Assembly: GCF_002920615.1 (NCBI RefSeq)
Contig: NZ_PQSU01000016.1
Span: forward strand, 124,001 to 188,000
Length of the DNA: 64,000 nucleotides
Reading direction: 5' to 3'
From: Streptomyces sp. Ru62
Lineage (GTDB): Bacteria; Actinomycetota; Actinomycetes; Streptomycetales; Streptomycetaceae
Shown: positions 52,284 to 60,707 of the stretch, piece after piece
Numbering within the stretch: the stretch's first letter is position 1
Layout: every line of letters begins with the position of its first letter
Translations under genes and position numbers: made by a program
The notes under the pieces: generated by a model
The model's database searches: none
Told to the model about the DNA's origin: nothing
What the model saw: only the letters and a program-made list of their open reading frames with translations

Positions 52284-55200
52284 ATGTTTCACGTGAAACC
52301 AATCGATCCCCGCCTTCTGCGGTACGCCCGCGCCACCCGTCTCTTCCTCGTCGCGGTCATCGGCCTGGGCGCCGTCGGTGCCGGACTGGTCATCGCACAG
52401 GCCATGCTCGTCGCCGAGATCGTCGTCGGAGCGTTCCAGCACGGACAGTCGGTCGCCGAACTGCGCACTCCCCTGCTGCTGTTGGCCGCCGTGGCCGTGG
52501 GGCGATCGATGGTCGCGTGGCTCACCGAACTCGCGGCCCATCGTGCGAGCGCGGCCGTGAAGTCGGAGCTGCGCGGGCGGCTGCTCGACCGGGCGGCGGC
52601 GCTCGGTCCGGGGTGGCTGAGCGGTCAGCGGACCGGCTCGCTGGTCACCCTGGCCACGCGCGGGGTCGACGCCCTGGACGACTACTTCTCGCGCTACCTG
52701 CCGCAGTTGGGGCTCGCCGTGGTCGTGCCCGTGGCGGTGCTGGCCCGGATCGTCACCGAGGACTGGGTGTCGGCGGCGATCATCGTCTGCACCCTGCCGC
52801 TGATCCCGGTCTTCATGATGCTGATCGGCTGGGCGACCCAGTCCCGGATGGAGCGGCAGTGGCGGTTGCTCTCCCGGCTGTCCGGCCACTTCCTGGACGT
52901 GGTCGCGGGACTGCCCACGCTGAAGGTGTTCGGCCGGGCCAAGGCGCAGGCGGAGTCCATCCGGCGGATCACCGGCGAGTACCGGCAGGCCACCCTGCGG
53001 ACGCTGCGGATCGCCTTCCTGTCCTCGTTCGCGCTGGAGCTGCTGGCCACGCTGTCGGTCGCGCTGGTCGCCGTGACGATCGGGATGCGGCTCGTCCACG
53101 GAGACATGGATCTCTACATCGGTCTGGTGATCCTGGTGCTGGCGCCCGAGGCCTATCTGCCGCTGCGGCAGGTGGGTGCGCAGTACCACGCGGCGGCGGA
53201 GGGGCTCGCGGCGGCGGAGGAGATCTTCAGCGTGCTGGAGACGGTGGTGCCGGAGTCGGGTACCGGTGCGGTGCCGGCGGGGCCGGTGGGTGGTGTGGCC
53301 TTCGAGGGGGTCAGCGTTCGGTATCCGGGGCGGTCCTCGGACGCGGTGACCGGTGTGTCGTTCACCGTCGAGCCCGGCGAGACCGTCGCGCTGGTCGGGC
53401 CGAGCGGGGTGGGCAAGTCGACGCTGCTGAGCGTGTTGCTGGGGTTCGTACGGCCCACCGAGGGGCGGGTGCGGATCGGGGGCGCGGATCTCGCCGGACT
53501 GGATCTGGCGGAGTGGCGGTCGCGGGTCGCTTGGGTGCCGCAGAGGCCGCATCTGTACGCCGGGACGATCGCGGAGAACGTGCGGCTGGCTCGGCCTGAC
53601 GCCGATGACGGTGCCGTGCGGCGGGCGCTGCGGGACGCGGGGGCGTGGGAGTTCGTGGCGGCGCTGCCGGAGGGGGTCGACACCGTGCTCGGGGAGGACG
53701 GGGCGGGGTTGTCGGCGGGGCAGCGGCAGCGGTTGGCGTTGGCTCGGGCGTTTCTCGCTGATCGGCCTGTGCTGTTGCTGGATGAGCCGACGGCTGCGTT
53801 GGACGGGGGGACCGAGGGGGAGGTCGTTGCCGCGGTGCGGAGGCTTGCCGCTGGGCGGACCGTGGTGCTTGTCGTGCATCGGCCCGCGTTGTTGGGGGTG
53901 GCTGACCGGGTGGTACGGCTGGGGGGTGCGGCTTCTGTGCCGTCCCCGGGTTGTGGTGGGCCCACCAGGGGGCTCCGCCCCCTGGACCCCCGCCCTCGCC
54001 CACCCGCCACCCGACTCGGTCGGCTGGAAGGCGAGCCGGCGGAGGCCCGGCTCGGTGGGCCGGTGGGGGCTGGGCTCGGTCGGCTGGATGGTGGGCCGGT
54101 GGGGGATCGGCTCGGTGGGCTGGAGGGTGAGCCGACGGGGGTCCGGCTCGGTGGGCTGGTGCGGGCTGGGCTCGGTCGGCTCGGAGGTGGGCCGACGGGG
54201 GCTCGGGACGGTGGGCTGGAGGCGCGGCCGGTCGGGGGGCGGGTCGGGCGGCTGGAGGGTGGGTCGGAGGAGCGGGTCGGGGGTGGCGTGCTGCGGCGGG
54301 TCCGGGGGATGGGTGGGAACAGGCGGGGGCGGTTGGCCGGGGCCCTGGGGCTGGGGAGCCTTGCCCTGGGGAGTGCCGTGGGGCTCATGGCCACCTCCGG
54401 CTGGCTCATCTCGCGGGCCTCTCAGCAGCCCCCGGTGCTGTACCTGATGGTGGCCGTGACCGCGACCCGCGCGTTCGGGATCGGGCGCGCCGTCTTCCGG
54501 TATGCCGAGCGGCTGGTGTCGCACGACGCCGTGCTGCGGATGCTGGCCGACACCCGGGTCGCGGTGTACCGGCGGCTGGAGCGCCTGGCCCCCGCCGGAC
54601 TGCGCGGCGCCCGGCGCGGTGATCTGCTCACCCGGCTGGTCGCCGACGTGGACGCGTTGCAGGACTACTGGCTGCGCTGGCTGCTGCCCGCCGGAGTGGC
54701 CCTCACCGTGTCCGCCGCCTCCGTCGGCTTCACGGCCTGGCTGCTGCCCGAGGCCGGTGCCGTCCTCGCGGCGGGCCTGCTGGCCGCCGGTGCCGGTGTC
54801 CCCCTGCTGACCGCGACCGCGGCGCGGCGGACCGAGCGGCGGCTGGCGCCCGCCCGGGGAGTGCTCGCGACCCGTGTGGCCGACCTGCTCACTGGCACGG
54901 CCGAGCTGACCGTCGCCGGTGCGCTGCCGGCCCGTACGGACGCGGCCCGGCGGGCCGACGGCACCCTGACGCGGATCGCCGCGCGCACAGCCGCCGTCAC
55001 CGGGCTCGGGGACGGGCTCACCGCACTCGTCTCCGGGCTGACCGTCACGGCCACCGCGGCGTTCGGCGCCCAGGCGGTGGCGGCCGGCCGGCTGAGCGGC
55101 GTGGCGATGGCCGTGGTCGTCCTGACCCCCCTGGCCGCCTTCGAGGCCGTACTGGGACTGCCGCTCGCCGCGCGGTACCGGCAGCGGGTGCGGCGCAGCG

Positions 55201-56024
55201 CGGAGCGGGTGTACGAGGTCCTGGACGCGCCCGTGCGCGAGCCCGTCTCACCCCGGGAGGCGCCCGCCTCGCCGTTCCCGGTGGTCGTCAAGGGCGTGGG
55301 CGCGCGGTACGCGGGGCAGCGGCGGGAGGCGCTCGCCGGGCTGGACCTGACGCTGGAGGAGGGGCGCCGGGTCGCGGTGGTGGGGGCGTCCGGTTCCGGG
55401 AAGACGACCCTCGCCCAGGTGCTGCTGCGGTTCCTCGACCCGGCGGCGGGCTCGTACACGCTCGCCGGTGTGGACGCCTGCGCGCTGGACGGTGACGACG
55501 TACGGCGGTTCGTCGGGCTGTGCGCGCAGGACGCGCATCTCTTCGACAGCTCGGTGCGCGAGAACCTGCTCCTCGCCAGGAAGGACGCCGACGAGGCCGA
55601 GCTGCGCGGGGCACTGGGCCGGGCCCGGCTGCTGGACTGGGTGGACGCGCTGCCCGACGGCCTGGACACGCTCGTCGGCGAACACGGGGCGCGGCTGTCC
55701 GGCGGACAACGGCAGCGGCTGGCGCTGGCACGCGCGCTGCTTGCCGGTTTCCCCGTGCTGGTCCTGGACGAGCCTGCCGAGCACCTCGATCTGCCGACGG
55801 CGGATGCGCTCACCGCCGATCTGCTGGCCGCGACGGAGGGCCGTACGACGCTGCTGATCACCCACCGGCTGGCGGGACTCGACGCGGTGGACGAGGTGAT
55901 CGTGCTCGACGCCGGCCGGGTGGTGCAGCGAGGGCCGTACGAGCGGCTGATCACCGAGGACGGGCCGCTGCGGGAGATGGCACGCCGGGAGGCCGAGGCG
56001 GAGTCGCTGGTGGGGGTGGGCTGA
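52284..56024 (+). CDS. cydCD: Fused heterodimeric-type ABC exporter CydD-CydC
   Basis: A 1246-residue fusion of CydD and CydC, needed to assemble cytochrome bd by exporting cysteine/glutathione-type thiols. Half 1: membrane domain (1-310), Walker A GPSGVGKST near 370, signature LSAGQRQRLALARAF near 476, Walker B LLLDEPTAALD near 497. Half 2: membrane domain from about 690, Walker A GASGSGKTT near 1033, signature LSGGQRQRLALARAL near 1138, Walker B LVLDEPAEHLDL near 1159. Between them lies an unusual Gly/Arg/Leu-rich linker (about 545-668) coded by tandem repeats. The start codon and first five codons coincide with a parS site. Confidence 0.94.
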   Translation: MFHVKPIDPRLLRYARATRLFLVAVIGLGAVGAGLVIAQAMLVAEIVVGAFQHGQSVAELRTPLLLLAAVAVGRSMVAWLTELAAHRASAAVKSELRGRLLDRAAALGPGWLSGQRTGSLVTLATRGVDALDDYFSRYLPQLGLAVVVPVAVLARIVTEDWVSAAIIVCTLPLIPVFMMLIGWATQSRMERQWRLLSRLSGHFLDVVAGLPTLKVFGRAKAQAESIRRITGEYRQATLRTLRIAFLSSFALELLATLSVALVAVTIGMRLVHGDMDLYIGLVILVLAPEAYLPLRQVGAQYHAAAEGLAAAEEIFSVLETVVPESGTGAVPAGPVGGVAFEGVSVRYPGRSSDAVTGVSFTVEPGETVALVGPSGVGKSTLLSVLLGFVRPTEGRVRIGGADLAGLDLAEWRSRVAWVPQRPHLYAGTIAENVRLARPDADDGAVRRALRDAGAWEFVAALPEGVDTVLGEDGAGLSAGQRQRLALARAFLADRPVLLLDEPTAALDGGTEGEVVAAVRRLAAGRTVVLVVHRPALLGVADRVVRLGGAASVPSPGCGGPTRGLRPLDPRPRPPATRLGRLEGEPAEARLGGPVGAGLGRLDGGPVGDRLGGLEGEPTGVRLGGLVRAGLGRLGGGPTGARDGGLEARPVGGRVGRLEGGSEERVGGGVLRRVRGMGGNRRGRLAGALGLGSLALGSAVGLMATSGWLISRASQQPPVLYLMVAVTATRAFGIGRAVFRYAERLVSHDAVLRMLADTRVAVYRRLERLAPAGLRGARRGDLLTRLVADVDALQDYWLRWLLPAGVALTVSAASVGFTAWLLPEAGAVLAAGLLAAGAGVPLLTATAARRTERRLAPARGVLATRVADLLTGTAELTVAGALPARTDAARRADGTLTRIAARTAAVTGLGDGLTALVSGLTVTATAAFGAQAVAAGRLSGVAMAVVVLTPLAAFEAVLGLPLAARYRQRVRRSAERVYEVLDAPVREPVSPREAPASPFPVVVKGVGARYAGQRREALAGLDLTLEEGRRVAVVGASGSGKTTLAQVLLRFLDPAAGSYTLAGVDACALDGDDVRRFVGLCAQDAHLFDSSVRENLLLARKDADEAELRGALGRARLLDWVDALPDGLDTLVGEHGARLSGGQRQRLALARALLAGFPVLVLDEPAEHLDLPTADALTADLLAATEGRTTLLITHRLAGLDAVDEVIVLDAGRVVQRGPYERLITEDGPLREMARREAEAESLVGVG
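52286..52299. other. parS site (perfect), overlapping the cydCD start codon
   Basis: Exact GTTTCACGTGAAAC; its first G is the third base of the ATG at 52284. It encodes the N-terminus Met-Phe-His-Val-Lys-Pro. Confidence 0.94.
53965..53985. repeat. Intergenic-type GC palindrome inside cydCD
   Basis: CCAGGGGGC-TCC-GCCCCCTGG, a perfect 9-bp stem. Palindromes of this kind (GGGGGCTCCGCCCCC) are, from general experience, common between Streptomyces genes; here it is translated as part of the linker. Confidence 0.7.
54015..54275 (+). repeat. Tandem 36/24-bp repeats coding for the CydCD linker
   Basis: Eight imperfect units of 12, 8, 12, 12, 8, 12, 12 and 11 codons, each starting near CTCGGTCGG or CTCGGTGGG. 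They encode repeats of the type LGRLEGEPAEAR, LGRLDGGPVGDR, LGGLEGEPTGVR. All stay in frame, so the protein stays open. Seen directly in sequence. Confidence 0.85.
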
Positions 56025-56036
56025 GCGCTCGTCGAC

Positions 56037-56073
56037 GGCGCCGCCCCGCGGGCCCGGGCGGGGCACCGGCGCC
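56037..56073. terminator. Probable bidirectional terminator behind cydCD
   Basis: Nested stem GGCGCCG/CGGCGCC and CCCCGC/GCGGGG with a 3-base bulge and 8-base loop, 12 bp after the cydCD stop, between convergent genes. Confidence 0.55.
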
Positions 56074-56206
56074 CCGGCCGCTCCGACCGGCCCACCAGCG
56101 TGGCGGGGTCTCGGGGCCCGACCCGCCGCTCCAGAGAGCCCCTGCCACAGGGAGACGTTCGGCCGGGGCCACCGGTGTGGCAGGCCACCGTGACCCGCGC
56201 GGAGCG

Positions 56207-57079
56207 CTACCGCACCCGGTCGGCGAGCAGGTGCTCGATCACCACCGCCACGCCGTCGTCGTTGTTGGCGACCGTGCGGCCCGACGCGGCGGCGATGACG
56301 TCGGGGTGGGCGTTGCCCATCGCGTAGGACTGGCCGGCCCAGGTCAGCATCTCGACGTCGTTGGGCATGTCCCCGAAGGCCACGACCTCCTCGTGCGAGA
56401 TGCCGCGTTCGGCGCAGCACAGCGCGAGGGTGCTGGCCTTGGAGACGCCAGGGCCGCTGAGTTCCAGCAGGGCGCTGGGGCTGGAACGGGTGACGTTGGC
56501 GTGCTCGCCGACGGCCAGCCGGGCGAGGGTGAGGAACGCGTCGGGGTCGAGGGACGGGTGGTAGGCGAGGATCTTGAGCACGGGCTGGTCGGCGTCGGGA
56601 CCGTCGGGTGCGAGCAGCTTCTCGGCGGGCAGGAGGTGGTCGGGTATCTCCATGTGCAGCTTGGGATAGTCCGGCTCCTGGTGGAAGCCGTACGTCTGCT
56701 CGACCGCGAACACCGTGCCCGGCGCTGCCTCGCGCAGCAGCTGTACGGCCTTCAGGGCGTTGTCCCGGGCCAGCTCGCGGACCTTCACGAACCGGTGGGC
56801 GCCGGGGCCGCCGTGCAGGTCGACCACGGCGGCGCCGTTGCCGCAGATCGCCAGGCCGTGGCCGTGGACGTGGTCGCTGACCACGTCCATCCAGCGGGCC
56901 GGCCGGCCCGTGACGAAGAAGACCTCGATCCCGGCCTCCTCGGCGGCGGCCAGCGCGGCGACGGTCCGTGGGGAGACCGACTTGTCGTCGCGCAGCAGAG
57001 TGCCGTCCAGGTCGGTGGCGATCAGCCGCGGTGGCAGGGCGGCGGCAGGGGTCCCGGGCTGTCTGGTCGCAGAGGTCAC
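56207..57079 (-). CDS. HAD-family (Cof-type) phosphatase
   Basis: A 290-residue HAD-IIB hydrolase with a C2 cap. Motif I is IATDLDGTLLRDDK near residue 22, motif II Thr in FFVTGRP, motif III Lys in GVSKASTL near 215, motif IV AFGDMPNDVEML near 233. Likely a sugar-phosphate or cofactor-intermediate phosphatase; the substrate is unknown. GTG 57079 is 6 bp after GAGAAT, so it may be leaderless. Confidence 0.9.
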   Translation of the reverse strand: MTSATRQPGTPAAALPPRLIATDLDGTLLRDDKSVSPRTVAALAAAEEAGIEVFFVTGRPARWMDVVSDHVHGHGLAICGNGAAVVDLHGGPGAHRFVKVRELARDNALKAVQLLREAAPGTVFAVEQTYGFHQEPDYPKLHMEIPDHLLPAEKLLAPDGPDADQPVLKILAYHPSLDPDAFLTLARLAVGEHANVTRSSPSALLELSGPGVSKASTLALCCAERGISHEEVVAFGDMPNDVEMLTWAGQSYAMGNAHPDVIAAASGRTVANNDDGVAVVIEHLLADRVR

Positions 57080-57181
57080 CGGGCCATTCTCACCCAGGCC
57101 TCCGCACGGCCGTGCGGGAGTCCGCACAGATGAGACGCAGGCGACGCTCGGCGCGGCCGGTGCGGAGGGCTGGTTCCGGGG

Positions 57182-58084
57182 TCAGTCCAGCTGGGCGAGG
57201 GCTTCCATGGCGATCCGCTCGAAGACCTTCTCATCGGCGGCGAAAACGGAGTCCGGGATCGGCCAGTGGATCACGATCTCGGTGAAGCCCAGTTCCTGGT
57301 GACGGCCGGCGAAGTCCACGAAGGCGTCCAGGGACGCGAGCGGCCGGCCGCGGTCCGGGGTGAAGCCGGTGAGCAGGACCTTGTCCAGTTCGGCGATGTC
57401 CCGCCCGGCGGCCGCGCACGCCTCGGTCAGCTTGCCGATCTGGCCGCGCAGGGCAGCGACGGACTGCTCCGGCGTACCCGTCTCGTACAGCTTCGGGTCG
57501 CCGGTGGTCACCCACGCCTGGCCGTACCGCGCGGCGAGCCTCAGGCCGCGTGGGCCGGTGGCCGCCACCGCGAACGGCAGCCGGGGCCGCTGCACACAGC
57601 CCGGGATGTTCCGGGCCTCGTGCGCCGAGTAGAAGCGGCCCTCGGAGGACACCGCGTCCTCGGTGAGGAGCCGGTCGAGCAGGGGCACGAACTCGGCGAA
57701 CCGGTCGGCGCGCTCGCGCGGGCTCCACGGTTCCTGGCCGAGGGCGGTGGCGTCGAACCCGGTGCCGCCCGCGCCGATGCCGAGGGTGACCCGGCCGCCG
57801 GAGATGTCGTCCAGCGAGACGAGTTCCTTGGCGAGGGTCACCGGGTGGCGGAAGTTCGGCGACGTGACCAGCGTGCCGAGGCGAAGCCGGTCGGTGGCCG
57901 CCGCGGCCGCCGTCAGCGTCGGGATCGCACCGAACCAGGGGCCGTCACGGAAGCTGCGCCAGGACAGGTGGTCGTAGGTGTACGCCGTGTGGAAGCCGAG
58001 CTGCTCGGCGCGTACCCAGGCCGAACGGCCACCCTCGTGCCAGCGGCGGTACGGCAGGATCACGGTGCTCAGACGCAGACTCAT
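57182..58084 (-). CDS. LLM-class (F420-dependent type) oxidoreductase
   Basis: A 300-residue luciferase-like monooxygenase fold protein. Typical LLM segments: EQLGFHTAYTYDHLSW near 30, LGTLVTSPNFRHPVTLAKELVSLDDISGGR (split) near 72-101 and LGIGAGGTGFDA near 105. In actinobacteria such proteins mostly use coenzyme F420; FMN use is possible. The substrate is unknown. ATG 58084 follows TACGCT by 7 bp, consistent with a leaderless message. Confidence 0.88.
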   Translation of the reverse strand: MSLRLSTVILPYRRWHEGGRSAWVRAEQLGFHTAYTYDHLSWRSFRDGPWFGAIPTLTAAAAATDRLRLGTLVTSPNFRHPVTLAKELVSLDDISGGRVTLGIGAGGTGFDATALGQEPWSPRERADRFAEFVPLLDRLLTEDAVSSEGRFYSAHEARNIPGCVQRPRLPFAVAATGPRGLRLAARYGQAWVTTGDPKLYETGTPEQSVAALRGQIGKLTEACAAAGRDIAELDKVLLTGFTPDRGRPLASLDAFVDFAGRHQELGFTEIVIHWPIPDSVFAADEKVFERIAMEALAQLD

Positions 58085-58151
58085 GCGTCCGAGCGTAAGC
58101 GGCCCCCTCGGCAACGGACGAAACGGTCACCGTGTGCGGTCCGGCGGCCAC

Positions 58152-58183
58152 GGAGTGGTCACCGAGTGGTCACCGAGTGGTGG
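58152..58183. repeat. Short tandem repeat (11 bp x about 2.7)
   Basis: GAGTGGTCACC repeated twice and partly a third time in the gap between the LLM start and the KptA stop; followed by three GGCCGGCCAC-type units (58195-58232). No function is evident. Confidence 0.6.
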
Positions 58184-58266
58184 GACCCATGTGCCGGCCG
58201 GCCACTGGGTGTTCTCTGTGCTGGCCGGCCACCGTGTGTTCCCGGTGTCCGCCCGCCGCGCAGTGC

Positions 58267-58815
58267 TCAGTGCGGGCCGGGGAAGCGCAGGTAGCGCGGC
58301 GGGACGGTCGCGGTCAGCCAGACGCCGTTGGCGCTGATGTGGAACACATGGCCGTCGCGGTGCATCGCGCCGGAGTCCACGGACAGCACCACGGGCCTGC
58401 CCCGGCGGGCGCCGACACGGGTCGCGGTCTCCCGGTCGGCGGAGAGGTGCACGGCGTGCCGGTTCATGGGACGCAGGCCCTCCGCGCGAATCGCGTCCAG
58501 GTGGCGGGCGACCGTGCCGTGGTACAGGTACGGCGGTGGGGCCACCGGGGGCAGACCGAGGTCGACCTCGATGCTGTGACCCTGACTGGCGCGGATCCTG
58601 CCGTTCTCGACGGCGAAACGCCGTTTGTCGTTGGCGGCGACGACGTGATCGAGCTCCGCGCGGCTGAACGGGAACCCGTGGGCGGCGGCCGCGGCGATCA
58701 GTGTGTCGATCTCCACCCAGCCGCCGGGGTCCGGCGTGAGCCCGATCCTCCCGGGCTGGTGCCGCAGGTGTCTGGAGAGGTACTTCGACACCTTCACGGT
58801 GCGGCGTTCGTCCAT
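58267..58815 (-). CDS. kptA: RNA 2'-phosphotransferase KptA/Tpt1
   Basis: A 182-residue enzyme that moves a 2'-phosphate from RNA to NAD+. Signature features: KYLSRHLRHQPGRIGL (RxLRH), LYHGTVARHLDAIRAEGLRPMNRHAVHLS (HGT and RxHVHL region, split here) and the C-terminal FHISANGVWLT. Bacteria lack the eukaryotic type of tRNA splicing, so the in vivo substrate is unknown; ADP-ribosylation of other targets has been proposed for the family. ATG 58815 is preferred over GTG 58839. Confidence 0.92.
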   Translation of the reverse strand: MDERRTVKVSKYLSRHLRHQPGRIGLTPDPGGWVEIDTLIAAAAAHGFPFSRAELDHVVAANDKRRFAVENGRIRASQGHSIEVDLGLPPVAPPPYLYHGTVARHLDAIRAEGLRPMNRHAVHLSADRETATRVGARRGRPVVLSVDSGAMHRDGHVFHISANGVWLTATVPPRYLRFPGPH

Positions 58816-58870
58816 GGGTCCAGCGTGCGGGAGAGACACGGATCACGCAGCTTGTTTTCACTCCGAGGTT

Positions 58871-58925
58871 TGATCCACAACCAAGTGCGGTTATCCACAG
58901 GCGGATTGATTGAAGATGTGGACAA
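58871..58925. promoter_or_regulatory. DnaA-box cluster
   Basis: Three DnaA boxes in 55 bp of the 137-bp gap upstream of kptA: TGATCCACA (58871-58879), TTATCCACA (58891-58899) and, inverted, TTGTCCACA (58917-58925), the exact Streptomyces consensus. The spacing (20 bp and 26 bp) suggests cooperative DnaA binding. Published work on S. coelicolor describes a high-affinity titration cluster, D78, in the oriC-proximal region; this may be the same locus, but I cannot verify that. Confidence 0.75.
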
Positions 58926-58952
58926 CTGCCGTGCGCTGTGCGGCCTTTCGCG

Positions 58953-60707
58953 TCACAACCTCGGTTCCACCCGCGCGATCCTCCTCAGCAGCCCCGGCGC
59001 GAAGCGTGACAGCAGGTGGGCGCCGCGGGCCTCCGGGGTCACCGGCGCCACCGCCCTGTTGCCGGCCACCGCGTCCAGGATCGCGTCGGCCACCTTCTCC
59101 GGTGGGTAGTTGCGCAGGCCGTACAGACGGGCCGTCCGCTGCCGGCGGCGGCGTTCCTCCTCCTCGTCGACACCGGTGAAGCGGGCCGTGGAGGTGATGC
59201 CGGTGTTGACGAAGCCCGGGCAGACCGCTGTGACGCCGATGCCCTGTGCGGCGAGCTCGGCGCGCAGGCACTCGGAGAGCATCAGGACCGCCGCCTTGGA
59301 GGTGCCGTAGGCGGGTAGCACGCGCGAGGGCTGGTAGGCGGCGGCCGACGCGACGTTGACGATGTGGCCGCCCTGACCGCGCTCGGCCATCCGCGCGCCG
59401 AAGAGCCGGCAGCCGTGGATCACGCCCCACAGGTTCACGTCCAGCACCTTGCGCCAGTCGTCGGTCGTCGTGGCGAAGAAGGAGCCCGACAGACCGATGC
59501 CCGCGTTGTTGACGAGCACGTCCAGCACGCCGTACTCGTGGTGGACCTTCTCCGCGAGCTTCTCCATGGCCTGCTCGTCGGAGACGTCGGCCGGCTCCGC
59601 CCAGGTCTCGGGCGCGCCGGCCAGCCGGGAGAGCTCGGCGGTGCGGGCGGCGGCCTCGGCGTCGCGGTCGACGGCGATCACGCGCGCCCCGGCCTCGGCG
59701 AAGGCGAACGCCGTGGCCCGGCCGATCCCGCTGCCCGCGCCGGTGACCAGCACCAGCTGTCCGGCGAACCGGTCGGCGTGGCGCCCGGTGGGCCGCGGGG
59801 CGGGACGGCCGCCCTCGACGGACGTCGCGAACTCCTCGATCCAGGCGGCCACCTGGTCGGGGCGCGTGCGCGGGACCCAGTGCCCGGCCGGGAGCGTGCG
59901 GCGCGTCAGCCGGGGCGCCCACCGCTCCAGGTCGTCGTACAGCCGCTCGGAGAGGAACGCGTCGCCCTGGGGCGTGATGAGCTGCACGGGCGCGTGGGCG
60001 AACGCGTCGGGGCGCGGCCTGCGCAGCCGCGCGCGGACGTTGTCCCGGTACAGCCAGGCGCCGTGCGCCGCGTCGGTGGGGAGCGAGGTGGTCGGGTAGT
60101 CGCCGCCGGGGACCCGCTCGGCCCGCTCCAGGATCTTCGGCCAGCGCTTGCCGAGCGGACCGCGCCAGGCCAGCTCCGGCAGGACAGGCGTGTGCAGCAG
60201 GTACACGTACCAGGACTTGGCGCCCTGGCCGAGGAGCTGGCCCACCCGGCGGGGCGTGGGGCGCTTCACGCGCGCGTTGATCCAGTGCCCGAAGTGGTCG
60301 AGGGACGGCCCCGAGATCGAGGTGAAGGAGGCGATACGGCCCTCCGTACGGCCCACCGTGACGAACTCCCAGGACTGCACCGAGCCCCAGTCGTGTCCGA
60401 CGAGGTGCACCGGCCGGTCCGGGCTGACCGCGTCCACGACGGCCAGGAAGTCGTCGGTGAGCTTGGCCAGGGTGAAGCCGCCGCGCAGCGGCCGGGGTGC
60501 CGTGGAGCGGCCGTGGCCCCGGACGTCGTAGAGGACGACGTGGAAGCGGCCGGCGAGCCGGACGGCGACCTCCGACCAGACCTCCTTGCTGTCCGGGTAG
60601 CCGTGCACCAGCACCACCGTCGGCCGGCCGGGGTCGCCCAGCTCGGCGACGCACAGCTCGACCCCGCCCGTGCGCACCCGGCGCTCGCGTGCACCCTCCA
60701 AGGTCAC
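58953..60707 (-). CDS. EphD-like fusion of alpha/beta-hydrolase and short-chain dehydrogenase
   Basis: A 584-residue two-domain enzyme. Residues 1-290: alpha/beta hydrolase of the epoxide hydrolase type (VLVHGYPDSKEVW oxyanion loop; nucleophile Asp in GHDWGSVQSW near 102; His in PAGHWVPRTRPDQV). Residues 310-584: SDR with TGAGSGIGRATAFAFAEAG (NAD(P) site), NNAGIG and catalytic Ser/YxxxK (NVASAAAYQPSRVLPAYGTSK, split). Mycobacterial EphD has the same architecture and acts on mycolic acids, which Streptomyces lack. GTG 60707 overlaps the M24-like gene stop as GTGA. Confidence 0.88.
   Translation of the reverse strand: MTLEGARERRVRTGGVELCVAELGDPGRPTVVLVHGYPDSKEVWSEVAVRLAGRFHVVLYDVRGHGRSTAPRPLRGGFTLAKLTDDFLAVVDAVSPDRPVHLVGHDWGSVQSWEFVTVGRTEGRIASFTSISGPSLDHFGHWINARVKRPTPRRVGQLLGQGAKSWYVYLLHTPVLPELAWRGPLGKRWPKILERAERVPGGDYPTTSLPTDAAHGAWLYRDNVRARLRRPRPDAFAHAPVQLITPQGDAFLSERLYDDLERWAPRLTRRTLPAGHWVPRTRPDQVAAWIEEFATSVEGGRPAPRPTGRHADRFAGQLVLVTGAGSGIGRATAFAFAEAGARVIAVDRDAEAAARTAELSRLAGAPETWAEPADVSDEQAMEKLAEKVHHEYGVLDVLVNNAGIGLSGSFFATTTDDWRKVLDVNLWGVIHGCRLFGARMAERGQGGHIVNVASAAAYQPSRVLPAYGTSKAAVLMLSECLRAELAAQGIGVTAVCPGFVNTGITSTARFTGVDEEEERRRRQRTARLYGLRNYPPEKVADAILDAVAGNRAVAPVTPEARGAHLLSRFAPGLLRRIARVEPRL

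Noticed and set aside
49601..52285. 894-codon open frame antisense to cydA-cydB
   Set aside because: Antisense of recognised oxidase genes with a low-complexity translation rich in Asp, Glu, Arg and His; a codon-bias shadow.
52251..54524. 757-codon open frame antisense to cydCD, Pro-rich
   Set aside because: Reverse complement of the repeat-coded linker and first transporter half; no domain.
58152..58232. GAGTGGTCACC and GGCCGGCCAC short repeats as a possible iteron origin
   Set aside because: Too few and too short, not AT-rich, and not next to a replication gene; listed only as a repeat.
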